Assembly (NCBI GenBank): GCA_030278955.1
Contig: JAOANR010000001.1
Location: forward strand, 20,253,468 to 20,317,467
From: Hygrophila difformis
Taxonomy: Eukaryota; Streptophyta; Magnoliopsida; Lamiales; Acanthaceae
Reading direction: 5' to 3'
DNA length: 64,000 nt
The notes under the pieces were generated by a model. That model saw only the letters and a list, made by a program, of their open reading frames with translations, searched no databases and had not been told where the DNA came from. A program made the position numbers and the translations under genes. How positions within the stretch are numbered: position 1 is the stretch's first letter; every line of letters begins with the position of its first letter. This document shows, one piece after another, positions 11,941-23,702 of the stretch.

Positions 11941-14900
11941 TGTAATACCATAGAAATTACCCAAAATAATTTTAATTCATTAAGTAGACTTTTATTAAAT
12001 ATTTAAACACTTGCTTAAAGAATTAGTATGTTGATTTTTTCTACAAAACAACACTTGTAAAATTATATATGTAAATTTGTCTTTTCCAAAAGAAATATGA
12101 ATTTCAATATCAACGGTAATAGAATTATATAGTTTATGGAATTTTTTTTATCTATTGTTTAAATTATATATATAAGTTTTTATATATATACACATTGGTC
12201 TTGAAAATAATTATGAGGATAGTATGTGAATATTTTAAGTATTTTGATATTCATTATGGAATAAATTTTTATAAAAATAAAAGTATGAGTTTTTATGTGA
12301 ATCTATGAGAATTAACTTTTATATATAAGAAAATATATTCATAGATTATGATTTTTATTTGATGATGACATGAAGACTTTGTGGTTTGAGTATTGTTATG
12401 AATAAAATAAAACCATGCATGTATATTATATTATCTTTTTAAAGCACATTAATATAAATACAATGCTTGAAATAAAAAAATAAATATTATATTATCATAT
12501 CCAACTCATTGAGTATAAATGCATGCCACTAAATAATGGCAAGAATAATGATTTTTCTAGACAAGCTAATACTTGAATCATTTTCATGATACACTACTTA
12601 CACAAATATAAGGTTAAAAGCAATTGCAAGAAATTTTCTTCCTAAACAAATAGATGAAAAATCAACATGATTAACAAGTGTCTTGGATGAATGGCTAGCA
12701 AAGAAAGGTGATCAATTATCTCTTGAACCCACCAAGATTAATAGCCTCCATAATAGGCAAACCATTATGTTAATAGACAACATGATGGACAAAATTAATA
12801 GCCTCCCAAATTAATAGCCTCTTTGTTAGGCTATAAGGACCAAATGAGTGGATACAAATACTCTAACCATTATTGCTCAAGACACACTTAATTGGATGAT
12901 TGGTGAGGTTGTAATCACTCTCACAATGTGTCATGTTCAATTGTTCAAATCTTAGCCTATAAATAGAGGGAGTTTCTAGCCTTCAAACACACCAATCTCA
13001 TCCATCTCATTAGCCAAATTCACTACCCATTTTATTCTTTAAAGTTCTACCACATAGTGAGCATATCTTAAGGATTGTGGAGTCTTGTAGGCTTGGCAAC
13101 CTTCATCATTCTAAGAGTTTTAACTCTTCTCAACACTTGGTTAGTAAGATATCCTCCTTGTAAACTTGTATCTTAGAGATCTAAATCTTTTATTTTTATA
13201 CTATAAATTGATTTCCCTCTATTTGTCAAATTTCAGCGAAACCCGTAATTTGTGGTGCGAATCTTGTGTTATAACGGCCATTATCTTTGAATATCCTTGC
13301 TCTTATACATCAATTCAGTAAGTTAACACTCTCTACTTTAAGTTTTGGAGATCCCAATCCATGTTTTAAGAATACAAAATTAGAACTCCCACATTATACC
13401 AAAATCTGTCAGTTTTTCGTTTACGTAAAGATCCATCTTTTTAAACTATTTTGGTACAATATCCCTCAAAGGTTCCTTCATAAAACTTGTTCCTTATTGA
13501 GTTGAGTATATTTCTGGAAACTTTTATAATTTTTAGAAATCGTATGAAAAAGTTATGGGATCCGCTTTATCGAAAGGTCGAAATCTCTTTTTGTTGAAAT
13601 CTAAGAAATGATAGTGTTTTCTGAAATCCACATTTTTGAAGGTCTTAAGTGTCTCAAAGCCAAATGGTTTATTCATGAAAAATATTTATCTATGTGTTAT
13701 CTACCTTGTAGTAAAATTTTAGAATTTTCAGTCGCGAATTACTATTTTTAAAACCTGTTAAAAATTATAGAATCACTAATGAATTTCTGGCAGAATACAT
13801 GTTCGGAAAAGAACTCAATTTTTTGAAATGTTTCCATACCTTATTTTGAAAAGTGTAAAACATGAAACTTGTTCAATTATGTGTCGAGTATCTACAGTTT
13901 AAATTCAAAGCAATCGCCTTTCATATGAATTTTTAAACTGACTTGGCGTAAACTGCGACATTGGACTTGATTTTTGGTCCAAATGAGAAATTGTTGGATT
14001 TTGAGATCCATGAAATGATATTTTCATATCTATGAGATATTGATATGGGAGTTATATGTTGAAATGATATTTGGCACTATTCAATGCCCTTGTTATGAGG
14101 TTACTCCCGTGAAATTGTTGAAAACTCTTTTAAAGAGGATATTATGTGGAAAATTGTATAAAACTCTTTTAAATCCATTGTGCACTATTAACTTGAGTAA
14201 GATGCCATGCTTGATAGAGGGCTAATGCACTAGGGATGTGTCTTGCGGGGCCTCCCCCTCTAAATATGCCAAGACGGCATTGTTGATAAATTGTGCCAAA
14301 ACGGCGTTGTTGCATGTATGAGTCTATACTCTTGGGTGTATCCGTGATGGGTTACCCAAGGCTCCGGAGTGTGTCTGTATATGAGTCCGCTGCATGCTGA
14401 TCATGACTTATGATCGATATGATATGATATGATATATGGAAAATGGTGTCCTCTCGTGCATAGATGCTACAATGGTAAGAATGAAAGTTATTTATTTTGT
14501 TAAAGGTAATGTGTGTGATCATTTTAAAAGAAAAAGTGAAAATTATTATTATTATTATTATTATTATTTTAGTGTCAACCACTATTTTAAAACCCACTTC
14601 TTAAAGTGGAGCGGGTTGACTTACTCAGTACCATTGTACTGATAAAAAGTTGTTGTGTTATCTTTTACAGATATTGGAGCTGACATGTGAACTGCATCTC
14701 ATAACATGAGCATTTGGGGATGGGATTACCTTTCATCAAAAGATTGTTGCTTTAAGGAACCACGTACTTTTAAATATTAATGTCCTATATATTGCCTTTA
14801 GTTTATGCTTCCGCGTGCGAAAGAACAATGACTCTGGTATTAAGTACTTTAAATTTTCTTATGTCTATATTTTATAAAATTGGCAATTATTTTTAAAGTT

Positions 14901-15025
14901 CATACTATAAAAATTTATATTTAGCCGTAGCACTTGTCAATTAAGTTAGCCAAAGGGCGAGCCTGATTGACAAGTGTGGCGGTAACATTCTGAAACCTTA
15001 TGAGGATGAATTTCGGGGTGTTACA
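11941..15025 (+). mobile_element. solo LTR of the Tekay/Del-like family
   Basis: A 3085-bp LTR runs from TGTAATACC to GGGGTGTTACA, flanked by the 5-bp target duplication ACCAG (11936-11940 and 15026-15030). It has no interior, so it is a solo LTR left by LTR-LTR recombination. It inserted into LTR B, and the uninterrupted site is visible in the sister LTR near 19310-19330. The TATA box is TATAAATAG at 12958-12966. An ATT microsatellite lies at about 14541-14571. Confidence 0.95.
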
Positions 15026-16526
15026 ACCAGGGAAGACGCCGAGGCTCTGCTAGGCGAGTCGGTGTTAGTTTAAAATTTTGCGGTAGAGTAAGTTTCCTAT
15101 ACTCTTCTTTTGAGTTCCCTATGCTTTTCAGCCCTTATTATTTTATTCGCTTCCTTTATTGCTTTCCTTTATTCGCTTTCCCTATTCATTTAGCTTGTCT
15201 GTGCTTGGCTTTCCTTATTTATTTGGTTTGTCCTTCCTTAGTCGTAGGCCTTTATTTTTTTGTTCCTGCTTTAGTAGTTGGCATTATATTTCGTTCTTGC
15301 CCTACTAGTAGTAGGCTTTTATTGTTTCTTATTGGCCTACAATATCCGTCGTCGCTTGTTCGTTTCTTGATCATTGTTTTATTTGTTAGCCTTGTTGTTC
15401 CTGTTGCACTTGCTTCCGACGCGTATTTCCTTTTGACTTCGTTCCAATTACCTTTGATTTACGTAGAAACTCGCTGTATAAATAATCCTTTGACTATATG
15501 CCCTAAGTAAGGCAACATAGGTTATAGCCATCTCGTAGAGGGGTTTCATGGCATATATGAGTGAGACCAACTCATTGATAATCTTTGTTGAACCTGGTGA
15601 GGTAAGCCAACTTGTTGTTGAATCCATGGCCTGCGGGCGCCCTTGAAGGGTAATTAATTATCTATTGGTTAATAGATAATGAGCAAGATTGAGGTTGACT
15701 TGCCATGTGACGACCCGTGTTCACTAGGTGCTGGAAAATGCCATAGAGAGTGACCCTGAACTAACTGAGATCGGGTGAGACCGGGATTTAGTACAGGATA
15801 CGTATTGTGAGGTTCATTCTGAATCCCTCTAACATGCATGCAACCATTGATATGGTTAATTATATCTGGGTAGTTGCCCCTGTTGAGATTTCGGGTTGCT
15901 CCCAAAATTAATATTTATATTGTCGAATTGCTGGATATTGATATGAGAGAGCCCTTATTGTGTTGTTCATATTGTTGAGTTCCTAGTTACTGCTTTGAGA
16001 TTTCCCTTATTGTGTTGTCCCCATTGTTCAGTTCCTGGTTATTGATATGGAAGTACCCTTGTTCTGTCTATAATTGGTTGGTTGTTCGTTGATTCCGAGT
16101 ATAGGGAACTTACCAGCGAATCCGTCGATGATAATCCTTTTTTTCTTCATTCTTTTCCTTCCAGGTTAAGATTAAAGATTGACATGAGAAGGGAGCACTA
16201 CACCTGCATATTTTCTGCATAAAACTTTTCATTAATTTTGGAAGATGTCGGACTTTTGACAATGCTGCGTTGTGATTTTGGTATCTGTTGTATCATCTAA
16301 AAAAAAATGATTATTATCCCTACCCTGTATATTCTGATGACAAACGATGTTCATTTTAATGAAATGTTATATTTGTTATCTTGACGTATTTTTGTAGAAA
16401 ATGGATAATTGGTATACTCGTTTTAGCCTTAGCATCTCCTGAATAAGCCCGATGTGTCAGATCGAGCCTTATTTAGGAGGTGTGGCGGTAACACCCGCGA
16501 GTCAGAAAAACCGGGGTGTTACAGAG

Positions 16527-16538
16527 TGGTATCAGAGC
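16527..16538 (+). promoter_or_regulatory. primer binding site of element B
   Basis: TGGTATCAGAGC, complementary to initiator methionine tRNA, lies 3 nt after the end of LTR B. This shows that the LTR before it is the 5' LTR of a plus-strand element. Confidence 0.9.
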
Positions 16539-17545
16539 ATTCTACTATTTTTCAAAAATCACTTCTACAAAAGAAATTTTAAACCACGACATCTTCCTAG
16601 GCATTCTATACTTTCAAATATTACATGAATTGCAATGCATGGCACTGGTTATTTGGGTAGGTAGATCTATACTTAGTATTTAAATATTTTAGAAAATGAC
16701 CTTCCTAAAGGATTCGTCCAAACAATAGTAGCATTGACTAGTTTGATTCTGAGAACGCAGAACTACGACACAAAGTCTGGGAATTGACAGCGCAACCCGA
16801 AGTATGGGAAGAAGAGAGTATAGATCCTTTTTGACTATGATAACTTTATTTTCTGCCAAGCGTTCCTTCATAAGAAATGCTCAAAATTATGTTGAGTATC
16901 TATGTCAAATTTGGTGATTTTTGGTCAAATCGAAGTTATGGATTTTTGATCCACTGTTGGTTATTTGTTCATTGTCATTGATTTAGAAGTTAATTAGGTT
17001 TTGCTGAAATCCTCATTTTTGGACGTGTATTAGTGCTCAAGTTAAAAGGTTTCTTCTTAGAAAATGGTCATATACATGTTATCTAGTTAGTGTAAAAAAA
17101 TTGCAGTATTTTTTTTTATGATTTGGTATTTTTAACAACTGTTGAAATGAAAGCATGACCTGTTGAAATCTTGTTGTAGTATGACTTTTTCACTGTGCTA
17201 CAAAGATGTCGTTTGAACTGTTTCCGATTCTTATTTTAAAAAGTGCAAAAATGAAATTTGTTGCCTCTATGTGTTGGGCATCTTCAATCCAAATTTCATT
17301 TGAAGGTGCATGTATTTTTAAATCGATTTTGGCGTAAACTGCGCTATAGTGTTTTGCGAAATGACTCACTTTGAAATGGTTGAAATATGATCGGAAATCA
17401 TTTTTTCCGGAAAAGAAATTTTTAAACCATTGTGCTAAAAGATCGAGAAGGACGCCCTCTTATAATCTTCTTGAGGGTAAGTGCACTTGGTGGAGCCCGC
17501 TGGGCCGCCCCCTCTCATAGACAAAACGACATTATGTTGTGGAAT

Positions 17546-17905
17546 GACGTATGTGTCTATACTCCCAGATGTATCTGTATGGGTCATTTGGGGCTCCGAA
17601 GTGGGTCTGTATAGAGGCCGTTGCACTCATATTGATGTATGTGTCTATACTCTCGGATGTATCCGTATGGGTTATCTGGGGCTTCAAAGTGGGTCTGTAT
17701 AGAGGCTGCTGCAGTCAGATTGATGTATGTGTCTATACTCCTAGATGTATCCGTATGGGTTATCTGGGGCTCCGGAGTGTGTCTGTATAGAGGCCGCTGC
17801 AATCATTAGTGAATGATGTATGTGTCTATACTCCTGGATGTATCCGTATGGGTTATCTGGGGCTACGGAGTGTGTCTGTATAGAGGCCGCTGCAGTCATA
17901 TTGTG
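17546..17905 (+). repeat. four tandem copies of an ~88-93 bp unit
   Basis: Each unit starts GTATGTGTCTATACTC. It continues through a GTATCCGTATGGGTTATCTG-type block and ends TGTATAGAGGCCGCTGCA. Units begin near 17547, 17637, 17725 and 17818. A single related unit is present in the Tekay-family LTR at 14315-14398 and, inverted, near 5037-5120. Overlapping short frames on both strands are by-products of this array. Confidence 0.88.
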
Positions 17906-18089
17906 GCTTGTGGACATAAGGGCCCAAGCGGAATGGGGAATCCTCGATCATAATATGCCAATGGTAAAAGAATGGATTCCGGGAACAAGTGCGGAAACAA
18001 GTATTTTGAAACTAAAATAATCTTGCGTTTTTAAATCCATCTCTCCTTTTTAAAATCAAACTTTTCATAAAATTCCTCTTTCTAAAATT

Positions 18090-18470
18090 TCAATGATTCA
18101 ATGAGTCATTGGGCCATATAAGTTTTGGAGTGTGTCGGTAATCTCGTCTATAAGCTTGCTATACCACTAGAATTGAGTGCAATTCATGATGTTCTACACA
18201 TCTCACAACTGCGAAAGTACGATCACGATCAAACGTACGCCCTCCACACGAACGATAATTTTGGTTGAAGATCTCACTTCTGAATAGAAACCCCTTCGGA
18301 TCATCGACACTAAGGAGGAAAAAGGAGGAAGAAGACAAAACGTATAGTTAGAATTATTTGGTCGAACCATGGCACTGAAGAGAAGACTTGGGAAATGGAA
18401 GCCGAGATGTAACAAAAGTATCAAGAACTCTTCCCCGAGAACGACGTAGTTACGAGGGCATAACTAGAAT
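18090..18470 (+). pseudogene. degenerate integrase C-terminal tail of element B
   Basis: Fragments in different frames read IPLELSAIHDVLHISQLRKY (18157-18216) and WSNHGTEEKTWEMEAEM (about 18360-18410). These match the order of a Ty3 integrase C-terminal region. Stops at several points and a frame change between the blocks show it is dead. It lies just before the purine tract and the 3' LTR, as expected. Confidence 0.75.
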
Positions 18471-18622
18471 CCTAAGTGAGGGAGGATGTAATACCTCATC
18501 CAAAATTACCACGTGGCTCTCAGCATTGTACGATTTTATTTGACTTTGGTAACTCCTTACCTCACTTTTAAAGACCGAAATATTGACTTCGGGGACGAAG
18601 TCATTTCTTAAGTGGGGTAGAT

Positions 18623-19192
18623 TGTAACACCCTGAAATTTTATTGTACTTTACCCGCAACTATTATTATTACGAGATTATATCCTCATTATTATTTTTGG
18701 GGATTATTTTTGTAGTTATTAAAATTTTACTAAAGAGCAATGTTGCATTTTTTTAAAAATAATATATTTTATTATAGATTTATTTTTTTGTTTAAAGGTA
18801 ATTATGAGTATTATGTATATATTTATATTTATATTTAGTAAAGTGTATTACTAGTACTTTTAGACTTGTTAATTGCTACTAGTATTATTTAAGACTATCA
18901 ATTCAAATATACTTATACATACATAGCATACATATTCTTTTTTTTATAAAAAGGAAACGTTTAGTTTTGTTTTATTAGGGGAAAAAAAGATGATGGATAT
19001 CAAGAGTGTATGTGACGTAGGCTTTAAAAAAAATATATTAATAATACATACTATATGGAATCCCACATCGGCTAGTCTACAATATTTTCCTTATCAAAGT
19101 TCCTATATATATATGGGTGGCCGGATGGATTTAGATCCATTCACAAAACTTACTAGCTTACCTTTGGTAAGCTTTGGTGAGTTAAAGTTAAA

Positions 19193-19234
<42 letters not shown>

Positions 19235-20816
19235 GGGATGATGCATTTGCGTCGCCCCAGCCTCAGTCTTTTTTATAAAGGAGGACCTTAGTTTAAATTT
19301 TAGTAGCAGAGTAGTAGCAGGGAAGACGCTGAGGCTCTGCTAGGCGAGTCGGTGTTAGTTTAAAAAATTTTGCGGTAGAGTAAGTTTCCTATAATCTTCT
19401 TTTGAGTTCCCTATGCTTTTCAGCCCTTATTATTTTATTCGCTTCCTTTATTGCTTTCCTTTATTCGCTTTCCCTATTCATTTAGCTTGTCTGTGCTTGG
19501 CTTTCCTTATTTATTTGGTTTGTCATTGCCTTAGTCGTTGGCCTTTATTTTTTTGTTCCTGCTTTAGTAGTTGGCATTATGTTTCGTTCTTGCCCTACTA
19601 GTAGTAGGCTTTTATTGTTTCTTATTGGCCTACAATATCCGCCGTCGCTTGTTCGTTCCTTGATCATTGTTTTATTTGTTAGCCTTGTTGTTCCTGTTGC
19701 ACTTGCTTCCGACGCATATTTCCTTTTGACTTCGTTCCAATTATCTTTGATTTACGTAGAAACTCGCTGTATAAATAATCCTTTGACTATATGCCCTAAG
19801 TAAGGCAACATAGGTTATAATAGCCATCCTGTAGAGGGGTTTCATGGCATATATGAGTGAGACCAACTCATTGATAATCTTTGTTGAACCTGGTGAGGTA
19901 AGCTAACTTGTTGTTGAATCCATGGCCTGCGGGCGCCCTTGAAGGGTAATTATCTATTGATTAATAGATAATGAGCATGATTGAGGTTGACTTGCCATGT
20001 GACGACCCGTGTTCACTAGGTGCTGGAAAATGCCATAGAGAGTGACCCTGAACTAACTGAGATCGGGTGAGACCGGGATTTAGTACAGGATACGTATTGT
20101 GAGGTTCATTCTGAATCCCTCTAACATGCATGCAACCATTGATATGGTTAATTATATCTGGGCAGTTGCCCCTGTTGAGATTTCGGGTTGCTTCCAAAAT
20201 TAATATTTATATTGTCGAATTGCTGGATATTGATATGAGAGAGCCCTCATTGTGTTGTTCATATTGTTGAGTTCCTAGTTACTGCTTTGAGATTTCCCTT
20301 ATTGTGTTGTCCCCATTGTTGAGTTCCTGGTTACTGATATGGAAGTACCCTTGTTCTGTCTATAATTGGTTGGTTGTTCGTTGATTCCAAGTATAGGGAA
20401 CTTACCAACAAATCCGTCGCTGATAATCCTTTTTTTCTTCATTCTTTTCCTTCCAGGTTAAGATTAAAGATTGACATGGGAAGGGAGCACTACAGCTGCA
20501 TATTTTCTGCATAAAACTTTTCATTAATATTGGAAGATGTCGGACTTTTGACAATGCTGCGTTGTGATTTTGGTATATGTTGTATCATCTAAAAAAAAAA
20601 TAATTATTATCCCTACCCTGTATATTGTGATGACAAACGATGTTCATTTTAATGAAATGTTATATTTGTTATCTTTACGTATTTTTGTAGAAAATGGATA
20701 ATTGGTATACTCGTTTTAGCCATAGCATCTCCTGAATAAGCCCGATGTGTCACATCGAGCCTTATTTAGGAGGTGTGGCGGTAACACCCGCGAGTCGGAA
20801 AAACCGGGGTGTTACA
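18623..20816 (+). mobile_element. 3' LTR of element B
   Basis: It runs from TGTAACACCCTGAAATTTTA to CCGGGGTGTTACA, about 2.19 kb. It matches the split copy at 11374-16523 over all but its first ~150 bp. A TATA-like run is at 19104-19114 and an ATT microsatellite at 19193-19234. The right flank is CTGGG. The left flank of the element is lost, so no target duplication can be confirmed. Confidence 0.88.
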
Positions 20817-21070
20817 CTGGGAAACCACACGTTGGACGCATCCGCCGCCAACTCCCCGAACACAAAATTTGGCGGGAAAGCCAGGTGGTGAAGAAGTCTT
20901 CCATCGACACACCATGCTTAGCATAACATTATTAAATTAATAAATTCAGTACTAATTGCATATATAGGATTGGGTCCTTCCTTTGTTTTTCTATCCACCG
21001 TTATAAATATGACAGTTAACTTTCTTGGTAGTTAGTTGTTAACTTATAATAAAATCCATCTTAAGTTTCC
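20817..21070 (+). promoter_or_regulatory. upstream region of the ankyrin/PGG gene
   Basis: A TATA box (TATAAATA, 21002-21009) lies about 65 nt before the ATG. A perfect E2F-type palindrome TTTGGCGGGAAA is at 20868-20879, about 190 nt before the ATG. Element B ends at 20816, so the retrotransposon sits about 250 bp upstream of the gene. Whether the E2F site works is not known. Confidence 0.55.
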
Positions 21071-22337
21071 ATGGAAGCTCTGCTGCAGACACCAAATGTG
21101 GGAGTTAAGGAGCTGTACGAGACAATAACAGATGATCCAAAGTTCCTTGATTATGCTGATAAGGATGCCGTGTTCATGGAGATGCCACTGCACAAAGCCG
21201 TCCACCACGATAAAAGGGATGTGGCATTGGAGATCCTGATGCTGATGCCTTCACAGGGGCGTAAGCTGAATCCTCAAGGTTACAGCCCCCTACACATGGC
21301 CCTAGTTAAAAACGACGAGGTTTTGGTTCGGGCCATGATAACAAGGGATCCTGAGCTCATTCGAGTGGCCGGGAGAGAGGGGATGACACCACTACACTAC
21401 GTGGCTGAGAAAGACGAGGACGAACTTCTGGAAGAGTTACTTTCGAGATTCCCCGACTCGATCAATGACTTGACAGTTCGGGGGGAGACAGCAGCCCATG
21501 TGGCGGTCAAGAAGGAAAGTTTGAGGGCTTTAAAGTGTTTTATTGGGTGGGTACACAGGACGGGGAAAGAGGAAGTGTTGGAATTGATGGATTGGAAGGG
21601 GAAATCGATTTCGGATATTGTAGACGAGACTGACCAGACCGAGCAGGTTTTGTTAAATTTGTCTAATTCTAGTCCTATAATTTATTGTTAATGGATTGAT
21701 TATATTTATTCATAACATACAGGTGTCACGACTTTTGGAATCCAACTTCGGTCTGGACCGAAGTTGGGTGTTCCGACCGCTTGATTATTTTTTTAATAAG
21801 ATACTTGACCCTCGCACTGAGTTGGGAATGAACAGCGAGACAAGGAAAGCCATACTAGTGGTGGCAGTGTTAATTGCCACCGCCACGTTCCAGGCGATCC
21901 TTAGCCCCCCTGGTGGTTTTAATGATCGCAATCCAACAATCGCAAACACCACCTCCATGGCGGCCGGTAATAAAGACGGACGACCTTTGCTGATGTCGAG
22001 AAAGGACTTCTCGGGCTTTGCAACAATGAATTCAATAGCATTTGGTTTTTCATTAACTGTTATTCTGTTGGTTGTTCCTTTAAACTGGTACAACATCTTC
22101 CTCTACCTCTGTGTAATTTGCTTTATGGTGGCATACGTACTGGCCATCAAAATCACATCACCAGACCCGAATATCACCACTGCCATCGGTGTACTACTGC
22201 CCGTCTATTGTCTTGGTTTAGGTTTCATGAAGATCATGAAAGCAAATGCGATGCGTAAACAGAAGTGGAAGAAATTTGTGAGGGCCGTTACCAAAAAATC
22301 TAACAGCAAGGAAGATAAGGCGATGGTTCAAGTTTAA
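21071..22337 (+). CDS. ankyrin repeat / PGG-domain membrane protein
   Basis: Two exons, 21071-21646 and 21723-22337, are joined in frame across a 76-bp intron (GTTTTG...ATACAG) to give 396 codons. Exon 1 encodes ankyrin repeats: TPLHKAVHH-like, YSPLHMALVKND, MTPLHYVAEKDE and ETAAHVAVKKES. Exon 2 carries the PGG domain: the SETRKAILVVAVLIATATFQ helix, the SPPGG signature, then about three further membrane segments and a basic Lys-rich tail. Plant proteins of this build (the ACD6, ITN1 and BDA1 families) sit in the plasma membrane and act in defence or salt responses. The specific role here is unknown. The repeat normally found just before the PGG domain (a TVLHIA-type block) seems reduced to LELMDWKGKSISDIVD, so the protein is short for the family. 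No frame damage is seen. Confidence 0.87.
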
Positions 22338-22510
22338 TTTAAAGCTGCTGCCTCCTGCAATTGCCGCCTAGCTTTAAGGGCAGTAGACAAGATATTGAAA
22401 GCATTGTCGTGTCTCAAGTCTTAACTGAGATTGCTACAATATAGAGTGCTGTGTGTTATGGCCTTATGGGTATCATTTCTATCCTTTGCAATAGTAATAT
22501 GCTTCAAAAC
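22338..22510 (+). other. probable 3' untranslated region of the ankyrin/PGG gene
   Basis: Non-coding sequence between the stop codon and the hAT target duplication. No clean AATAAA is visible, so the poly(A) site is uncertain. Confidence 0.4.
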
Positions 22511-22768
22511 TAGGGGTCGGCACGGTTCGGTCAACCGAAATTTTTCAGGTATTTGTATTTGTATTTGAACCGGACGAACACTTCATTTAAGTATATTTGT
22601 ATTTGTGACCGGAGTCTTCGGTTAACCGGGGATTCGTTTCGATTTGATTCAGCGGTTAAGTGAATTAGTTCGAATATTATGTCTGGTCCTCTAAAAAGAT
22701 ATAATCAAATTCTCATTTCTTAATTCTTAAGTTTCGTAAATTTTAATTTCTGGTTATTATACTACAAG

Positions 22769-22769
<1 letters not shown>

Positions 22770-22808
<39 letters not shown>
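22770..22808. repeat. (TA)n microsatellite
   Basis: An uninterrupted TA run of about 18 units inside the hAT element. Confidence 0.95.
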
Positions 22809-22809
<1 letters not shown>

Positions 22810-22924
22810 CTATCCATTTCATTTTTCGGTAAATTTGGGCCCAGACCCTTTTTAAAAATCTTTCTATTTTTTTAGGCCCCATTCCAATTTTATTACACTT
22901 TGCACCCCATCACATGTTTGACTT

Positions 22925-23402
22925 GGTTTACCACGTTATTTGTATGTGTCTTACCTAGATACTATATGGTATTTACCAGGTTAATGATATGTGGTTTACC
23001 ACTGTATTAGTATGTGTCTTACCATAGCTACCATATATTAGTACTTACCAAGTTACTGATACGTGGTTTACCACAGATATCATATGGTATTTACCAAGGT
23101 TTTTGTATGTACTTTACCACAAATACTTTATGGTGTTTACCAAGTTATTCCACATATACCATATGGTATTTACCAAGTCTTGGTATGTGCTTTACCGAAA
23201 ATATTTATGGTGTTTACCAGGTTATTGGTGTGCGCTTTACCACATATATCTTATGATGTTTACCAAGTTATTCCATATATACCATACATGCTTAACCAAG
23301 TTTTTAGTATGTGATTTACCACGATTACCTTATGTATTTACCAAGTTATTGGTATGTGCTTTACCAAGTTCTTGGTGTGTGATTTACCAAGTTATTACAT
23401 AG
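22925..23402. repeat. degenerate TTTACCA tandem array
   Basis: About 20 occurrences of TTTACCA(A/C) alternate with GTATGTG and ATATGGT blocks, at a loose 25-35 bp spacing. Overlapping short frames are open only because the repeats lack stops. They are not genes. Confidence 0.8.
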
Positions 23403-23702
23403 GGCCTAAAACACAATGTTTGAAATGGAGGGGCTTTGACTCTAATAATATTTTTCCATGGGTACCTGGCTCTAGTTTTCCCAATATTTTTTTGGTATTA
23501 TTAAAATATGTCACTGTATGTAACGAATCTTAGTGTAGTGATATATTTCAATAATGGGGTGTTTCTAAAGACAAAAAAAAAAATCAATATAGGCTCATTA
23601 TTATGACATATTTTGATAATTAGCACTTTAGTTTTTAATATTTATTTTATTATATACTTAACTAATTAAATAAATAATGATATGTATTCTTGATATAATT
23701 AT

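Larger units (their letters stand above)
11374..16523 (+). mobile_element. 5' LTR of element B, truncated and split by a solo LTR
   Basis: Segments 11374-11940 and 15031-16523 together match the 3' LTR at 18771-20816. The first ~150 bp of the LTR (18623-18770) are missing at the left, so this copy is 5'-truncated. It ends GGGGTGTTACA and is followed at once by a primer site. A TATA-like run lies at 11710-11720, before a long ATT microsatellite (11797-11854). A frame at 15121-15510 in the pyrimidine-rich part is not supported as a gene. Confidence 0.85.
16539..18622 (+). mobile_element. short decayed interior of element B
   Basis: Only about 2.1 kb separates primer site and 3' LTR, too little for gag-pol. 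From about 16880 to 17990 the sequence is a diverged relative of the Tekay-family LTR. It follows the same order of blocks as 13620-14400, such as the CTCATTTTTGGACG and GTGTTATCTA-like segments and the TGGTCAAAT block. This includes a four-fold tandem array (17546-17905). The end (about 18090-18470) is a broken integrase tail. A purine-rich tract (AAGTGGGGTAGAT) precedes the 3' LTR. Confidence 0.65.

Noticed and set aside
15121..15510. 129-codon hydrophobic frame, with a broken copy at 19413-19803
   Set aside because: It lies in the pyrimidine-rich part of LTR B and is broken in the sister LTR. Composition explains the hydrophobic residues.
20820..20925. Short open stretch on the minus strand beside LTR B that could be an exon remnant
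   Set aside because: Too short, with no recognisable family and no splice signals. The E2F-type site lies in the same stretch.
22925..23402. Overlapping frames of 80-99 codons
   Set aside because: They are three readings of the TTTACCA array.
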